A stretch of DNA of 25,695 bases from CAZHBA01 sp964530225 (GTDB lineage: Bacteria > Pseudomonadota > Alphaproteobacteria > UBA6615): contig CAZHBA010000102.1 of NCBI GenBank assembly GCA_964530225.1, positions 1 to 25,695 of the forward strand, in the 5' to 3' direction. Numbering within the stretch: the stretch's first letter is position 1; every line of letters starts with the position of its first letter. Both the position numbers and the translations under genes were made by a program. The notes beneath the pieces are model-generated. The model was not told the DNA's origin. It saw only the letters and a program-made list of their open reading frames with translations, and ran no database searches. Shown one piece after another: positions 16,477 through 25,441 of this stretch.

Positions 16477-16795
16477 AATTCGGAGACCCCGACGGCCGAT
16501 AGCGACAAGAAATTTTTTGGTTTGATTCCAGAGCTTTACGACACCTAATTTGGTACCGATGATTTTCGGGGACTATGCGAGTGACCTTGCTGGCAGTGTT
16601 GCCGAACTCGAGCCTGGAAATGTTTTGGAAACTGCGGCAGGTAGCGCTGTCGTGACCCGTGCTCTAGCGGCGCGCCTCGGCGTGGCCACCCGCTACGTTG
16701 TCACCGACCGCACTACGGAGTCGATTGCGGAACACTACGGCAATGGACCGGTTGTTGCGAAAGTTCAGGCGCACATCGTGACAACCACGGCTTGA
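16477..16795 (+). pseudogene. SAM-dependent methyltransferase fragment, frameshifted
   Basis: One frame reads KKFFGLIPELYDT and then TAA (16546-16548); shifting by one base gives YLVPMIFGDYASDLAG, then VLETAAGSAVVTRALAARL and RYVVTD. This order matches class I methyltransferases: an N-terminal F-x-x-I-x-x-x-YD-x-x-LVP-x-IF, then the AdoMet motif E-T-A-A-G-x-G-V-V-T-R-A-L. A single extra A at 16547-16548 explains the shift. No start codon is visible, and after VVTD the sequence no longer resembles the family, so both ends are lost. It is a dead remnant between two convergent genes. Confidence 0.65.
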
Positions 16796-16809
16796 TCGGG
16801 GCGCCGCGC

Positions 16810-18588
16810 CTAATCCCCCAACGCGACCCCTTCACGGCGTGGATCAGCACCGCCACGCAAGCCATCCGCTGTCACCGCAATGCCATGCAGACCGCTATTA
16901 AGATCGCTCTGCCGTGTTTCGTGCCCGCGCACCGCCAATGCCGCCTGGAAGGAAACAGCATTGGTGCCGGCTTCGAAATCGGTCGCACCGTTGCGGTTAA
17001 CCACGTGGCCCAGATCGATCGCCGACTGGATGTCCAATCCCCAATCGAGAACCGCGATCAGGGTCTGCGCCACATAGCCGATAATGCGGCTGCCACCGGG
17101 CGAACCGACGACGAGTTTGAGATTGCCGTCAAGGTCGAACACCATGGTCGGCGCCATGGAACTACGCGGGCGCTTGCCTGGGCCGACCCGGTTGGCGACC
17201 GTTAGTCCGTTGCGGATGGGCAGGAAGGAAAAATCAGTGAGCTCATTGTTGAGCAAAAATCCGCGTACCATCAATTGCGAGCCGAAGGCGCCTTCGATGG
17301 TGGTCGTCATCGACACCGCGTTACCGTCGCCATCGACGATAGAAATATGACTGGTACCCGGACGGCCCTGGCTTTGGTCGGGCGCCTGGAGACGTTCGTT
17401 GCGCCGGGGTGGCTCGCCGGCGGGAACGGGTGTCGCCGCCGCGTGTTCGCGCGAGATTAGCTTGGCGCGCGCTGCCAGATAGCTGCGGTTGAGCAGACCC
17501 TTTACCGGAACTGGCACGAAATCGGAGTCGGCCATGTAGCGAGCGCGGTCGGCGAAGGCGAGCTTGCTGGCTTCGGCGATGAGATGCCAGCTATCCGGAT
17601 TGTTGGGGCCGAGACTCGGTAATTCGAAATGTTTGAGGATGCCGAGGGTCTGCCCGACCGTGAGCGCGCCGGAACTCGGCGGCCCCACGCCGCAGATCCG
17701 GTGCCTGCGATAGCGGTAGCAGATCGGCGCACGCTTTTTGACCTGGTAGGCCATCAGATCGGCCTCGGCCAGAACTCCCGGATTACCCTTGACGCCTTGT
17801 GTGGCGGCGACGATGTCAGCGGCAATCGCGCCACTATAAAATGCATCGGGACCGTTGTCGGCAATTGTGCGTAAGGTCTTGGCGAAGGGCTGATTGGTGA
17901 CGACAGTACCGGCTTTCAGGGGTTCGCCATCGGGAAAGAAATAATCGGCAGCTGATGCATGGGTGCGCAGGCGTTCGCCGCGGGCATCCTGTAACAGCCC
18001 TTCGAGCCTTGGCGTGACAGTGAAACCGTTTTTGGCAAGCGCGATCGCCGGTTCGAACAGGCTTGACCATGGCAAGCGTCCATGGCTTTTATGCACCGTC
18101 GCCAACAGCGCCACGGTACCTGGCGTACCGACCGCGCGTCCGCCGACAACGGCGTCGAAAAATTTCATCGGTGTGCCATCGGATTTTAGGAACATTTTTT
18201 CCGTCGCCGCCAGGGGTGCCGTTTCGCGTCCGTCGTAGGCGCTCAGCTCCTTGGTGGCGCCGTCATGGTGGAGCAGGAAAGCGCCGCCGCCGATACCCGA
18301 ACTCTGGGGTTCGACTAGGTTGAGGATAAGTTGAACCGCCACCGCCGCGTCCGCCGCGCTGCCGCCGGCGCGCAAAATCTTCAGGCCGGTGGCGGTGGCT
18401 TTGGGGTGCGCCGCGGCGACCATGTGGCGTTCGGCCCGCGCCAGGGTGTGGTGCTGGCTACCGGTACTGTCTTCGGGTTGCCGGTCTTGCGCTAACACCG
18501 GGCTGGCCAACACCACGAGCAGGCACGCGAAGAGTTTGGCAAACCAATTTCGCGATTGCTGCAAAGTATTACGGATCATGCTCGACAT
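16810..18588 (-). CDS. ggt: Gamma-glutamyltransferase (periplasmic)
   Basis: A gamma-glutamyltranspeptidase precursor. The N-terminus NTLQQSRNWFAKLFACLLVV...SPVLAQ is a signal peptide. The family pattern is present: MVAAAHPKATATGLKILRAGGSAADAAVAVQL, SGIGGGAFLLHHD and DGRETAP in the large subunit. PGTSHISIVDGDGNAVSMT contains the threonine (T440 in a 620-aa reading that starts at 18672) that self-cleaves the precursor and serves as nucleophile. GSPGGSRII follows in the small subunit. It cleaves gamma-glutamyl bonds such as that of glutathione. ATG at 18588 is chosen over the upstream ATG at 18672 because it puts the signal peptide near the N-terminus. It is convergent with the exporter and divergent from the AsmA-family gene. 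Confidence 0.9.
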   Translation of the reverse strand: MSSMIRNTLQQSRNWFAKLFACLLVVLASPVLAQDRQPEDSTGSQHHTLARAERHMVAAAHPKATATGLKILRAGGSAADAAVAVQLILNLVEPQSSGIGGGAFLLHHDGATKELSAYDGRETAPLAATEKMFLKSDGTPMKFFDAVVGGRAVGTPGTVALLATVHKSHGRLPWSSLFEPAIALAKNGFTVTPRLEGLLQDARGERLRTHASAADYFFPDGEPLKAGTVVTNQPFAKTLRTIADNGPDAFYSGAIAADIVAATQGVKGNPGVLAEADLMAYQVKKRAPICYRYRRHRICGVGPPSSGALTVGQTLGILKHFELPSLGPNNPDSWHLIAEASKLAFADRARYMADSDFVPVPVKGLLNRSYLAARAKLISREHAAATPVPAGEPPRRNERLQAPDQSQGRPGTSHISIVDGDGNAVSMTTTIEGAFGSQLMVRGFLLNNELTDFSFLPIRNGLTVANRVGPGKRPRSSMAPTMVFDLDGNLKLVVGSPGGSRIIGYVAQTLIAVLDWGLDIQSAIDLGHVVNRNGATDFEAGTNAVSFQAALAVRGHETRQSDLNSGLHGIAVTADGLRGGADPRREGVALGD

Positions 18589-18782
18589 ATCATGAGGCTG
18601 CCACGAAAGATCAAATGCTCCAAGTGCCGGCCATCGCTCACGTTGATTTGTGATTAGAGGTCGTATCTGCAAACTGGATCGGTTTGATCTGATATCGTGA
18701 CTACTCTAGCTTACAGAGTGGCTAATCCCGCCGGTTTACGCGCTATTTGCTTAGCCACGCATGCGCAGGAAGAGGGTGGTAC

Positions 18783-21700
18783 ATGCGCAAGATTCTGATC
18801 GGTATCGTTATCCTGCTCGTGGCGCTGGTTGCGGCTGCCTTTGTCGGACCGCAGTTTATTCCTGGAGACGCCCTAAAGGCGCAAATCGCAGCGCAAGTAC
18901 ACGCGGCGACCGGCCGCGATTTAATTATCGACGGCGACCTGTCCTTCACATTACTGCCGGTGCCCGGTGTCAAAGTTTCCGACGTTCGGGTGTCAAACAT
19001 CAAAGGCGCGCAGGCAGACAATATGGTGCGGCTGAAGTCGGCCCAGGCCGTGGTGGCGCTGGGACCGCTGATCACCGGCGACATCGAAATCCAGCGGGTC
19101 GTGCTGGTTGATCCGGTGTTCGAACTAGAGCAGCTCGCCGACGGCGTAAATAACTGGACCTTTGCGCCTCCGCAAACATCGGTGGATGAGGGCGGTGGCG
19201 ATTCCGGTACCGCAAACGCATCGGGCGGTTTGGGCTCTTCGATACAGCTTAACGATTTGGTTGTGCGCGGCGGCACGGTTATTTTTCGCAGCCCCGATAT
19301 CACCGAGCGGATCGAGGGTATCGACGCGTCTTTTAGCGCGGGTTCGTTGCGAGGACCGTTCCAGGCCGAGGGCAAAGTCGTGTTGTTCGGCATGCCGGCA
19401 AATCTACGTGCTGCGATTGGCGAATTGGTAACCGACCGGGCGATCCCGGTTAGCCTGACGACTAGCATGCTGGGCGCTGAGATATCGTTCTCTGGGCTCT
19501 TGTCGGGTTTCCCGAACGATCTCCGGATTTCTGGGCCACTGGAGGGTAAAGCGGCGGATATTGGTGCCGTAATTGCCGCGGCCTCCGGCCAGAGCGCTGC
19601 GGTCTCGTTGGCGGCTGCACCCTTGGCGATCAAAGGCAATCTATCGGCTAACCACGAAGCTGTGGCATTGAACGATTTGGCGGTGGGGTTGGGCGCAATT
19701 AACACCACCGGTGCTGCCAATATCAGTTTGGGCAAAAAGCCTGAGATTGGATTGATTCTTAACGCTGGGCAGCTGGATTTGGACCGGCTGCTGAAAGACT
19801 TCGAATTGGCGCAAAGCAGGAAAGGTAAAGCGCTGCCCCGCGCCAGCAAGGCGCCTGCTAGCGGCACGTCTGCTAGGAAGGCAGGCGGCGGCGCGGCTAC
19901 CGGTACGGCGGCTTCGTTTACACTGCCGCCATCGCTCAACGTTGCGGTCGAGACCAGGGTCAATGCACTTCTCTACCGTGGCGGGGTCATTCGACAAATT
20001 GCGCTGAACGCGCAACTGGCCGATGGTGAGGTGACGATCTCGCAATTAACAGCCCAGCTGCCAGGCAGTGCCGATATTTCCCTGTTCGGGTTCGTGGCAG
20101 CGCGCGACGGCGTACCCCACTTCAGCGGCCAGGGTGAAGTCAACGCCGACAATATACGGGCGTTGCTGACATGGCTTGGCGCTGACGTATCGGCAGTGCC
20201 GTTGGACCGGCTACGCAAATTGGCGCTGACCGCCAAATTGAATGGTATACCTAGCAAGCTGAATGTGACGGATATCGACCTCGGCTTCGATGGGACGCGG
20301 GTACGTGGCGGCATTGCCGTTGCGTTACGCAAACGGCTTGGTCTGGGGATTGGCCTGTCGCTCGACAAGCTCAATATCGATGCCTACCTACCAACCGCCG
20401 TAAAGTCTCCAACGCCGGACGGTACAGCCGCGCAACAGTCAGCCAAAAAACCAGGAGGCGGCACCGCCACCGCGCCGTTGGCCGCAGTCGGTGTGGCCGT
20501 TCTCGATAGCTTCGATAGCGTGTTGCAGCTTAAGGCCAATACGCTGACTTACCGCGGCAAGAGTATCCAGGGGGTAAACATCGACGGCACCCTGGTGGCG
20601 GGCACTTTCGAACTCCGCGACGCGTCGGTGAAAAGCCTGGTCGGTGCCCGCGCCAAAGCGTCCGGCAAAATTGCTGGTTTGGCGACCGCTGCGCCGACGG
20701 TCGATCTCAATCTCGATATAAACTCCAAACAGTCCGACCGGTTGCTGCAAATGCTGGGCGTGGCGCTGTCGTTTACCGTCGGCTCCGGCCGGTTACAGGG
20801 GTCGGTGAAGGGTAATCTCGACACTCTGGATATGGATCTTACATTGGCGGCGCTGGCGGCAAAGCTGACGACCAAGGGTAAGGTGTCATCGCTCGCCATA
20901 GATCCAGATTTTGATGTTAAGCTTGATCTGCGCCATAGCGATGCGAGAGCACTATTTTTCAGCATCAACGGAAACGGAAGATTCGCTAAGGCGGGGCGTT
21001 CGCCCGGTGCCTTGCGCGTCGTCGCCGCGGCGACCGGCAGTCTGGCAAAAAGCGAATTGAACGCGGAGATTACGGTCGGTGCGGGCTCGCTGGCGGTGAA
21101 GGGTAAAGTTTCCAATATCAACACCACGCAAATGTCCGGCGGTGTTGCGGTAACAGCAAACCACCCGGACCTTGCCCAGGTTATTCGCTTATTTTCGCTT
21201 GGCTACAAACCGGCCTTGCCGAATCCGGGTCCGCTCAAATTTTCTGCCGACCTAGTATTCGATCCGACAACACTGCGCATCGATAATTTACGCGGTAACG
21301 CTGGGCCGGTGGCGTTCGAGAGCAACGCCAACGTGGTAATCGATGGTTTGCGCCCGCGCGTGACAGGAGAATTGAAGACCAGTGAAATCATCGTCGATTG
21401 GTTTTTGCCGGTTCAAAACCGGCGCGCGCCAGCGGCGGGGGCACCGGGCGCACCGTCGCCCGGCAGCCAGCAAGCTGTCAGGGCACGGCCGGCCGGCGGG
21501 CGTTGGTCGAACGAGCGGCTCGATTTTTCCATACTGCGTAATGTCGATGGCGATATTGCCCTCACTGCGCCGTCGATCACCTACACCGATCTAAAGTTGG
21601 ACAAGCCAAAGGCCCTGCTGAGGCTCGCCGATGGCGTACTCGATCTCAGCGAGCTGTCTGGTCGGGCCTATGGCGGGACGTTCAACATGATCGGCCAAAT

Positions 21701-22460
21701 GGCCGACCAAAAGGTGCCTTCGCTAAACTATGTGTTGAACATCAAAGGCGCCGATGCGGCTCAGTTCACTCGCGCCACGGGGCAGGAGGGTCTCGGTGTG
21801 ATGAGTGTTCTCGACCTGCTGTTCCCGGTGTCGAGTGTTAAAATCGCTTCGGGCACCCTCGACGCCAAGATCGATGTCGCGTCACGGGGCCGCAGCGAGC
21901 GTGAGCTGATTGGTGCTCTGTCGGGTAACGGTAACGTCAGGTTCGCCAATGCCGTTGCCGAAGGGATCGATGTCTGCCGGATCAGTAACCAGCTGGGTAA
22001 CCTGAACGGCCTGGAGGGATTTCTCGGCCTGCTGCTATCGGTGCAAGGTGGTACCACGCGTATTGCCGATTACGCCGGCCGGTTCGATATTTCCAAGGGT
22101 ATTGCGACGTTGCCACAACAGCGCATAAACGCCAAATGCGCGACGATCGATATTAGCGGCAATGTGGATCTGCCGCGTTGGCTGGTCGATATTCAAGCTA
22201 GGGCGCTGTTTCCGGAGCACCCAAAATTTCCGGGTGTCATCGTCAAAGAGAAAGGCTCGCTATATGCGCCTAATACGAGGCTGGTTAATTCCAACGAAGT
22301 TCAGCAGTACATTATCGGCAAATCGGCAGGATCGATTTTGCGCGAGCTGGCACCAGGCATCGAACAGCAGCCATCGCAGGATGGCTCGGGCAGCCAACTG
22401 GCCCCGCAACCGACAGATCAGCTCCGCGATCTGCTAAAGGATCTACTCAAGAACCGTTAG
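18783..22460 (+). CDS. AsmA-family protein (inner-membrane anchored, periplasmic)
   Basis: A 1225-aa protein starting at ATG 18783, chosen because AGGAAGAGGG lies upstream and a transmembrane anchor (RKILIGIVILLVALVAAAFVG) follows at once. An AsmA N-terminal domain comes next (TGRDLIIDGDLSFTLLP, VSDVRVSN, about residues 30-130), then long beta-rich repeats with low-complexity Ala/Pro/Gly linkers near 355, 550 and 880. The conserved AsmA C-terminal region (GNGNVRFANAVAEGIDV, then an ADYAGRFDISKGIATL stretch) ends in a charged helix. Relatives such as AsmA, YhdP and TamB affect outer-membrane lipid transport and assembly. It stands alone, divergent from ggt. Confidence 0.88.
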   Translation: MRKILIGIVILLVALVAAAFVGPQFIPGDALKAQIAAQVHAATGRDLIIDGDLSFTLLPVPGVKVSDVRVSNIKGAQADNMVRLKSAQAVVALGPLITGDIEIQRVVLVDPVFELEQLADGVNNWTFAPPQTSVDEGGGDSGTANASGGLGSSIQLNDLVVRGGTVIFRSPDITERIEGIDASFSAGSLRGPFQAEGKVVLFGMPANLRAAIGELVTDRAIPVSLTTSMLGAEISFSGLLSGFPNDLRISGPLEGKAADIGAVIAAASGQSAAVSLAAAPLAIKGNLSANHEAVALNDLAVGLGAINTTGAANISLGKKPEIGLILNAGQLDLDRLLKDFELAQSRKGKALPRASKAPASGTSARKAGGGAATGTAASFTLPPSLNVAVETRVNALLYRGGVIRQIALNAQLADGEVTISQLTAQLPGSADISLFGFVAARDGVPHFSGQGEVNADNIRALLTWLGADVSAVPLDRLRKLALTAKLNGIPSKLNVTDIDLGFDGTRVRGGIAVALRKRLGLGIGLSLDKLNIDAYLPTAVKSPTPDGTAAQQSAKKPGGGTATAPLAAVGVAVLDSFDSVLQLKANTLTYRGKSIQGVNIDGTLVAGTFELRDASVKSLVGARAKASGKIAGLATAAPTVDLNLDINSKQSDRLLQMLGVALSFTVGSGRLQGSVKGNLDTLDMDLTLAALAAKLTTKGKVSSLAIDPDFDVKLDLRHSDARALFFSINGNGRFAKAGRSPGALRVVAAATGSLAKSELNAEITVGAGSLAVKGKVSNINTTQMSGGVAVTANHPDLAQVIRLFSLGYKPALPNPGPLKFSADLVFDPTTLRIDNLRGNAGPVAFESNANVVIDGLRPRVTGELKTSEIIVDWFLPVQNRRAPAAGAPGAPSPGSQQAVRARPAGGRWSNERLDFSILRNVDGDIALTAPSITYTDLKLDKPKALLRLADGVLDLSELSGRAYGGTFNMIGQMADQKVPSLNYVLNIKGADAAQFTRATGQEGLGVMSVLDLLFPVSSVKIASGTLDAKIDVASRGRSERELIGALSGNGNVRFANAVAEGIDVCRISNQLGNLNGLEGFLGLLLSVQGGTTRIADYAGRFDISKGIATLPQQRINAKCATIDISGNVDLPRWLVDIQARALFPEHPKFPGVIVKEKGSLYAPNTRLVNSNEVQQYIIGKSAGSILRELAPGIEQQPSQDGSGSQLAPQPTDQLRDLLKDLLKNR

Positions 22461-22467
22461 AAAATGT

Positions 22468-22489
22468 GGTAATAACTCAAGGTGTTACC
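22468..22489. terminator. Small hairpin between convergent genes
   Basis: GGTAATA at 22468-22474 pairs with TGTTACC at 22483-22489 (seven pairs, one wobble). It lies between the end of the AsmA-family gene and the end of the ribbon-helix-helix gene, whose stop codon it covers. ACATTTTC follows on the minus strand, a weak T-run. A shared terminator is possible. Confidence 0.35.
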
Positions 22490-22724
22490 TTCGTAGGCCC
22501 TCGAGTACAAACACCCGGATCGCGCTGGACAGACTACCGGCGCGCTGTTGGTCGATTTTAGTCACCAACTCGTTCACCGAAACACGCTGTTGCGATGCTG
22601 AGGCGCGCAATTGGTCCCAAAATACCGGTTCCAGTGACACGCTGGTCCGGTGGCCGGCAACCACCACGGACCGTTTTTTGCTAACGGCTTGATTTGTGAG
22701 ATCACGTATTATTTCTGTTTTCAT
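22485..22724 (-). CDS. Ribbon-helix-helix domain protein
   Basis: A 79-aa protein with KKRSVVVAGHRTSVSLEPVFWDQLRASASQQRVSVNELVTKID in the middle: a beta-strand followed by two helices, the layout of the small ribbon-helix-helix domain family seen in alphaproteobacteria (RHH_4-like). Proteins of this fold usually bind DNA as dimers. Its ATG overlaps the fumarase stop by four bases (ATGA), so it is translated as the second cistron of the fumC operon. Target and function are unknown; no partner toxin gene is visible. Confidence 0.8.
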   Translation of the reverse strand: MKTEIIRDLTNQAVSKKRSVVVAGHRTSVSLEPVFWDQLRASASQQRVSVNELVTKIDQQRAGSLSSAIRVFVLEGLRR

Positions 22725-24115
22725 TTCGGTTCGATCATGTTTTCCGGGCGAACCCAGTCATCGTATTGTTCGGCTGTTAGGAAACTAAGCGCGATTGCTG
22801 CTTCTTTTAGGGTAATACCGTCTGCGAATGCTTTTTTCGCCACTTTCGCAGCATTGTCGTACCCAATATGGGGGTTTAGCGCGGTCACCAGCATCAACGA
22901 CTGCGACATAAGCTCGTCGATTCGGTCGGTGTTGGGCTCGATTCCCGATACACAACGGTCGGCGAAACTCCGCGCGGCATCGCCCAACAGCCGGGCCGAC
23001 TGGAGCACATTATATATCATTACCGGTTTGAACACATTGAGCTCGAAATGACCGTTGCTACCGGCGACGGTAATGGCGACATGGTTACCCATAATTTGGG
23101 CTGCCACCATGGTGATTGCTTCTGATTGGGTTGGGTTCACTTTACCTGGCATAATTGACGATCCCGGCTCGTTTGCCGGCAGGTTCAATTCGCCGATGCC
23201 GCTGCGTGGGCCGGAGCCCAGCAGGCGGATGTCGTTGGCGATTTTCATTACCGCCGCCGCTCCGACATTGAGTGCCCCAGAGGCGGCAATCAACGCATCG
23301 TGCGCGGCCAGCCCGGCGAACTTATTGGGCATAGTGACGAAACCCTTACCGGTGATGTTGGCAACCTCTTCGGCGAACCGCTCGGCAAAGCCAACAGCCG
23401 CATTCAGTCCGGTGCCGACAGCGGTGCCGCCTTGGGCCAATTGGTAGAGCTCGGGCAGCGCGCGGCAGGTGCCGTCGATGACGCTCTGCAACTGGGTCGC
23501 ATAGCCCGAAAATTCCTGGCCCAGCGTCAGCGGGGTGGCGTCTTGGGTATGGGTGCGCCCAATTTTTATGATTGGCTCGAACTCAGCCGCCTTTTCTGCC
23601 AAGGCACCGTGCAAGTGCGCTAGCCCCGGCAGCAAGCGGTCTTCGATTTCTAGCGCCGCGGCAATATGCATGGCGGAGGGAAAGGTGTCGTTGGACGACT
23701 GGCTGCGGTTCACATGGTCGTTGGGATGGACTGGCGACTTGTCGCCTCGCTTACCGCCGAGAATTTCGTTGGCGCGGTTGGCGATAACCTCGTTAGCGTT
23801 CATGTTGGACTGGGTGCCAGAGCCGGTTTGCCAGACCACCAGCGGGAAGTTGTCGTCGAATTTACCGTCTATGATTTCCTGTGCGGCTTGATCGATCGCT
23901 CTGGCGACCTCTTTTTCCAACTGTCCGAGCGCCAGATTAGCCCTTGCAGCTGCTTGCTTTTGGATACCCAGGGCGCGAACGAGGGATAGCGGCATGCGTT
24001 CGTCGCCGATCGGGAAGTTCTCCAGGCTGCGCTGGGTCTGGGCACCCCAGTATTTATCAGCCGGAACCTCGACCTCGCCCATGGTGTCGGATTCGATGCG
24101 GACGTCATGCGTCAT
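22721..24115 (-). CDS. fumC: Fumarate hydratase, class II
   Basis: A 464-aa protein of normal length for the iron-independent tetrameric fumarase (fumarate + water to L-malate, TCA cycle, cytosol). Signature GSSIMPGKVNP at residues 318-328 carries the catalytic serine loop; SSNDTFPSAMH (140-150), TGSGTQSNMN (97-106) and GRTHTQDATP (186-195, catalytic-region H189) are all intact. TGLNAAVGFAERFAEE near 235 also fits fumarase better than aspartase. The start ATG has AAGAGAG upstream. It is followed with a four-base overlap by the ribbon-helix-helix gene. Confidence 0.95.
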   Translation of the reverse strand: MTHDVRIESDTMGEVEVPADKYWGAQTQRSLENFPIGDERMPLSLVRALGIQKQAAARANLALGQLEKEVARAIDQAAQEIIDGKFDDNFPLVVWQTGSGTQSNMNANEVIANRANEILGGKRGDKSPVHPNDHVNRSQSSNDTFPSAMHIAAALEIEDRLLPGLAHLHGALAEKAAEFEPIIKIGRTHTQDATPLTLGQEFSGYATQLQSVIDGTCRALPELYQLAQGGTAVGTGLNAAVGFAERFAEEVANITGKGFVTMPNKFAGLAAHDALIAASGALNVGAAAVMKIANDIRLLGSGPRSGIGELNLPANEPGSSIMPGKVNPTQSEAITMVAAQIMGNHVAITVAGSNGHFELNVFKPVMIYNVLQSARLLGDAARSFADRCVSGIEPNTDRIDELMSQSLMLVTALNPHIGYDNAAKVAKKAFADGITLKEAAIALSFLTAEQYDDWVRPENMIEPK

Positions 24116-24231
24116 AGTTGGGTCTCTCTTGATCTGTGGCGCGCTTTATCATTGCCATCGCCTGCAGGTAAACCCCAAAACGCTAATATAGTCCGGTATT
24201 TTAGTGGGTTCCGGCCGAACGCCTTACTGGC

Positions 24232-24579
24232 TCAGCGTTCGCGGCTCCTTTTGACCGCTCCGATGGCGCGCTCAGCCCATGGGTATAATGTCTCGGTTTC
24301 CTCGAGCATACCGTCTGGCGCCATATAATAGGACTTCTGCCTACACTTGCCACCGCGCGCGTAGGTAAAGGGCTCTGACCCCGCGTCCTGGAAGTCGGCC
24401 AGGGTCTGATCGCCGACCTTGAAATACAGGACATAGTCGGTGATTAGCGCAAACATCGTGTTGCCAAGAAACACGCCATAGCCGCCGAACATGACCTGGA
24501 AACGTAAAAATTTGGCACCCTAGCTGAAAGGCGCCAGCAGAACACGAACGTGGGCGACGAATTCGTTTTCCTGAACCAT
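24232..24579 (-). pseudogene. TfoX N-terminal domain protein with an in-frame stop
   Basis: From ATG 24579 the frame reads MVQENEFVAHVRVLLAPFS, then TAG (24520-24522), then continues in the same frame with GAKFLRFQV and MFGGYGVFLGNTMFALITDY, ending in the AGSEPFTY and YYMAPDGMLEE segments of the TfoX/Sxy N-terminal domain family. The family normally starts with a similar helix and reaches MFGGYG after a few residues, so the stop splits one ancestral gene. A shortened product from ATG 24492 (86 aa) is possible but would lack the first helix. TfoX-like proteins are linked to competence regulation; many alphaproteobacterial ones are uncharacterised. Confidence 0.7.
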
Positions 24580-24601
24580 GGAGCGCTAGCGAATGGGGAG
24601 G

Positions 24602-25138
24602 TTATTTTTTGCGAAATGTCTCAAGGTTGACCACTTCGGCGGTCGGCTTGCTGACCTCTTCGCCGCTATCGTTGTCCGCTGCGCTTTCCGGTACGGGAGC
24701 CAGGTCTCCGGCTTCGCGGACCGCCGGTACGTTGCTGCTGCTTCGTGGCGCTCCGGAAACGCCATCGGGCGCATAAGCGGTTTCTTCGGCATTGAATTGA
24801 AGTCCAAACTTTACCGAGGGATCGACGAACGCCGACAATGCGGCGTAGGGGACGGTCAATTCAGCAAGCTGGTTGTCGAAACTCAAGCTGATGCCGAATA
24901 CATCGTCGCCAACCTTCAAATCCCAGAATTGATGCTGGATGATGATTGTCATCTCTTCGGGATAACTCTCACGCAGGAAGTCCGGCAAAACGACGCCCGG
25001 CGCCTGTGTGTGAAAGGTGAGATAAAAATGATGGTCGCCTGTCAGCCCGTGTTCGAGGGTGTGATCCAGCGCCGCGCGCACGACGCCGCGCAACGCATCT
25101 TCGACCATTCGATCGTATCTGAGAGAATCGTCACTCAT
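24602..25138 (-). CDS. sspB: SspB-family adaptor for ClpXP (alphaproteobacterial type)
   Basis: A 178-aa protein from ATG 25138 (MSDDSLRYDRMVEDALRGVV). GDHHFYLTFHTQAPGV near residues 34-47 and the YPEEMTIIIQHQFWDL stretch near 58 match the SspB substrate-binding domain, followed by VPYAALSAFVDPSVKFGLQF. Then comes a long acidic, Pro/Ser-rich linker and a conserved C-terminal tail (AEVVNLETFRKK) that in SspB proteins contacts ClpX. SspB tethers tmRNA-tagged proteins to ClpXP for degradation. It lies just downstream of the tmRNA gene on the same strand, so the tag and its reader are neighbours. The start is chosen over an upstream ATG (25171) because relatives begin at MS-x-D-x-x-RYD. Confidence 0.92.
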   Translation of the reverse strand: MSDDSLRYDRMVEDALRGVVRAALDHTLEHGLTGDHHFYLTFHTQAPGVVLPDFLRESYPEEMTIIIQHQFWDLKVGDDVFGISLSFDNQLAELTVPYAALSAFVDPSVKFGLQFNAEETAYAPDGVSGAPRSSSNVPAVREAGDLAPVPESAADNDSGEEVSKPTAEVVNLETFRKK

Positions 25139-25214
25139 AGCAAAGTGATGGAAGCGTGACGTGCCGCACACGTCAACGAAAATGACTCTAAATATGTGGG
25201 CAACCGCAAAATAA

Positions 25215-25411
25215 ATCGCATTTTGGAACCGTGTAAGTGGGGGGCTTCTGTTGCCCGGTGCCCCCCGAACCGCGCTTATCGACGCTTATTAAGCGGCAAC
25301 AGCGATGGGCTCAACATTATCGTTGGCACCTATGGTTTTGGTCCGATAACGGCGGTACCATGCCGGGTGAAAGTCAGACTTTTACGCGCGCGTCGATCCT
25401 ATTTCGCCCCC
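25215..25411 (-). ncRNA. ssrA: tmRNA coding piece (circularly permuted ssrA)
   Basis: On the minus strand the piece starts GGGGGCGAAATAGGATCGACG (25411 downwards), the typical tmRNA 5' end. The tag frame runs from GCC at 25325-25327, after ATAGGT, and reads ANDNVEPIAVAA, then TAATAA (25286-25291). A 7-bp stem (GGGGGGC/GCCCCCC, 25239-25266) follows the frame and fits a pseudoknot region. The first seven bases pair with the acceptor strand of the other piece (six Watson-Crick pairs and one G-U). The 3' end near 25215 is approximate. tmRNA rescues stalled ribosomes and marks the protein for ClpXP. Confidence 0.92.
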
Positions 25412-25441
25412 AAAAAAACCGCATTGGTTTGGTCGGGATAA

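Noticed and set aside
18743..19963. 406-codon minus-strand frame opposite the AsmA-family gene
   Set aside because: Ser/Pro/Ala-rich antisense frame with no recognisable domain; the plus-strand AsmA reading has an anchor, a good ribosome-binding site and conserved domains.
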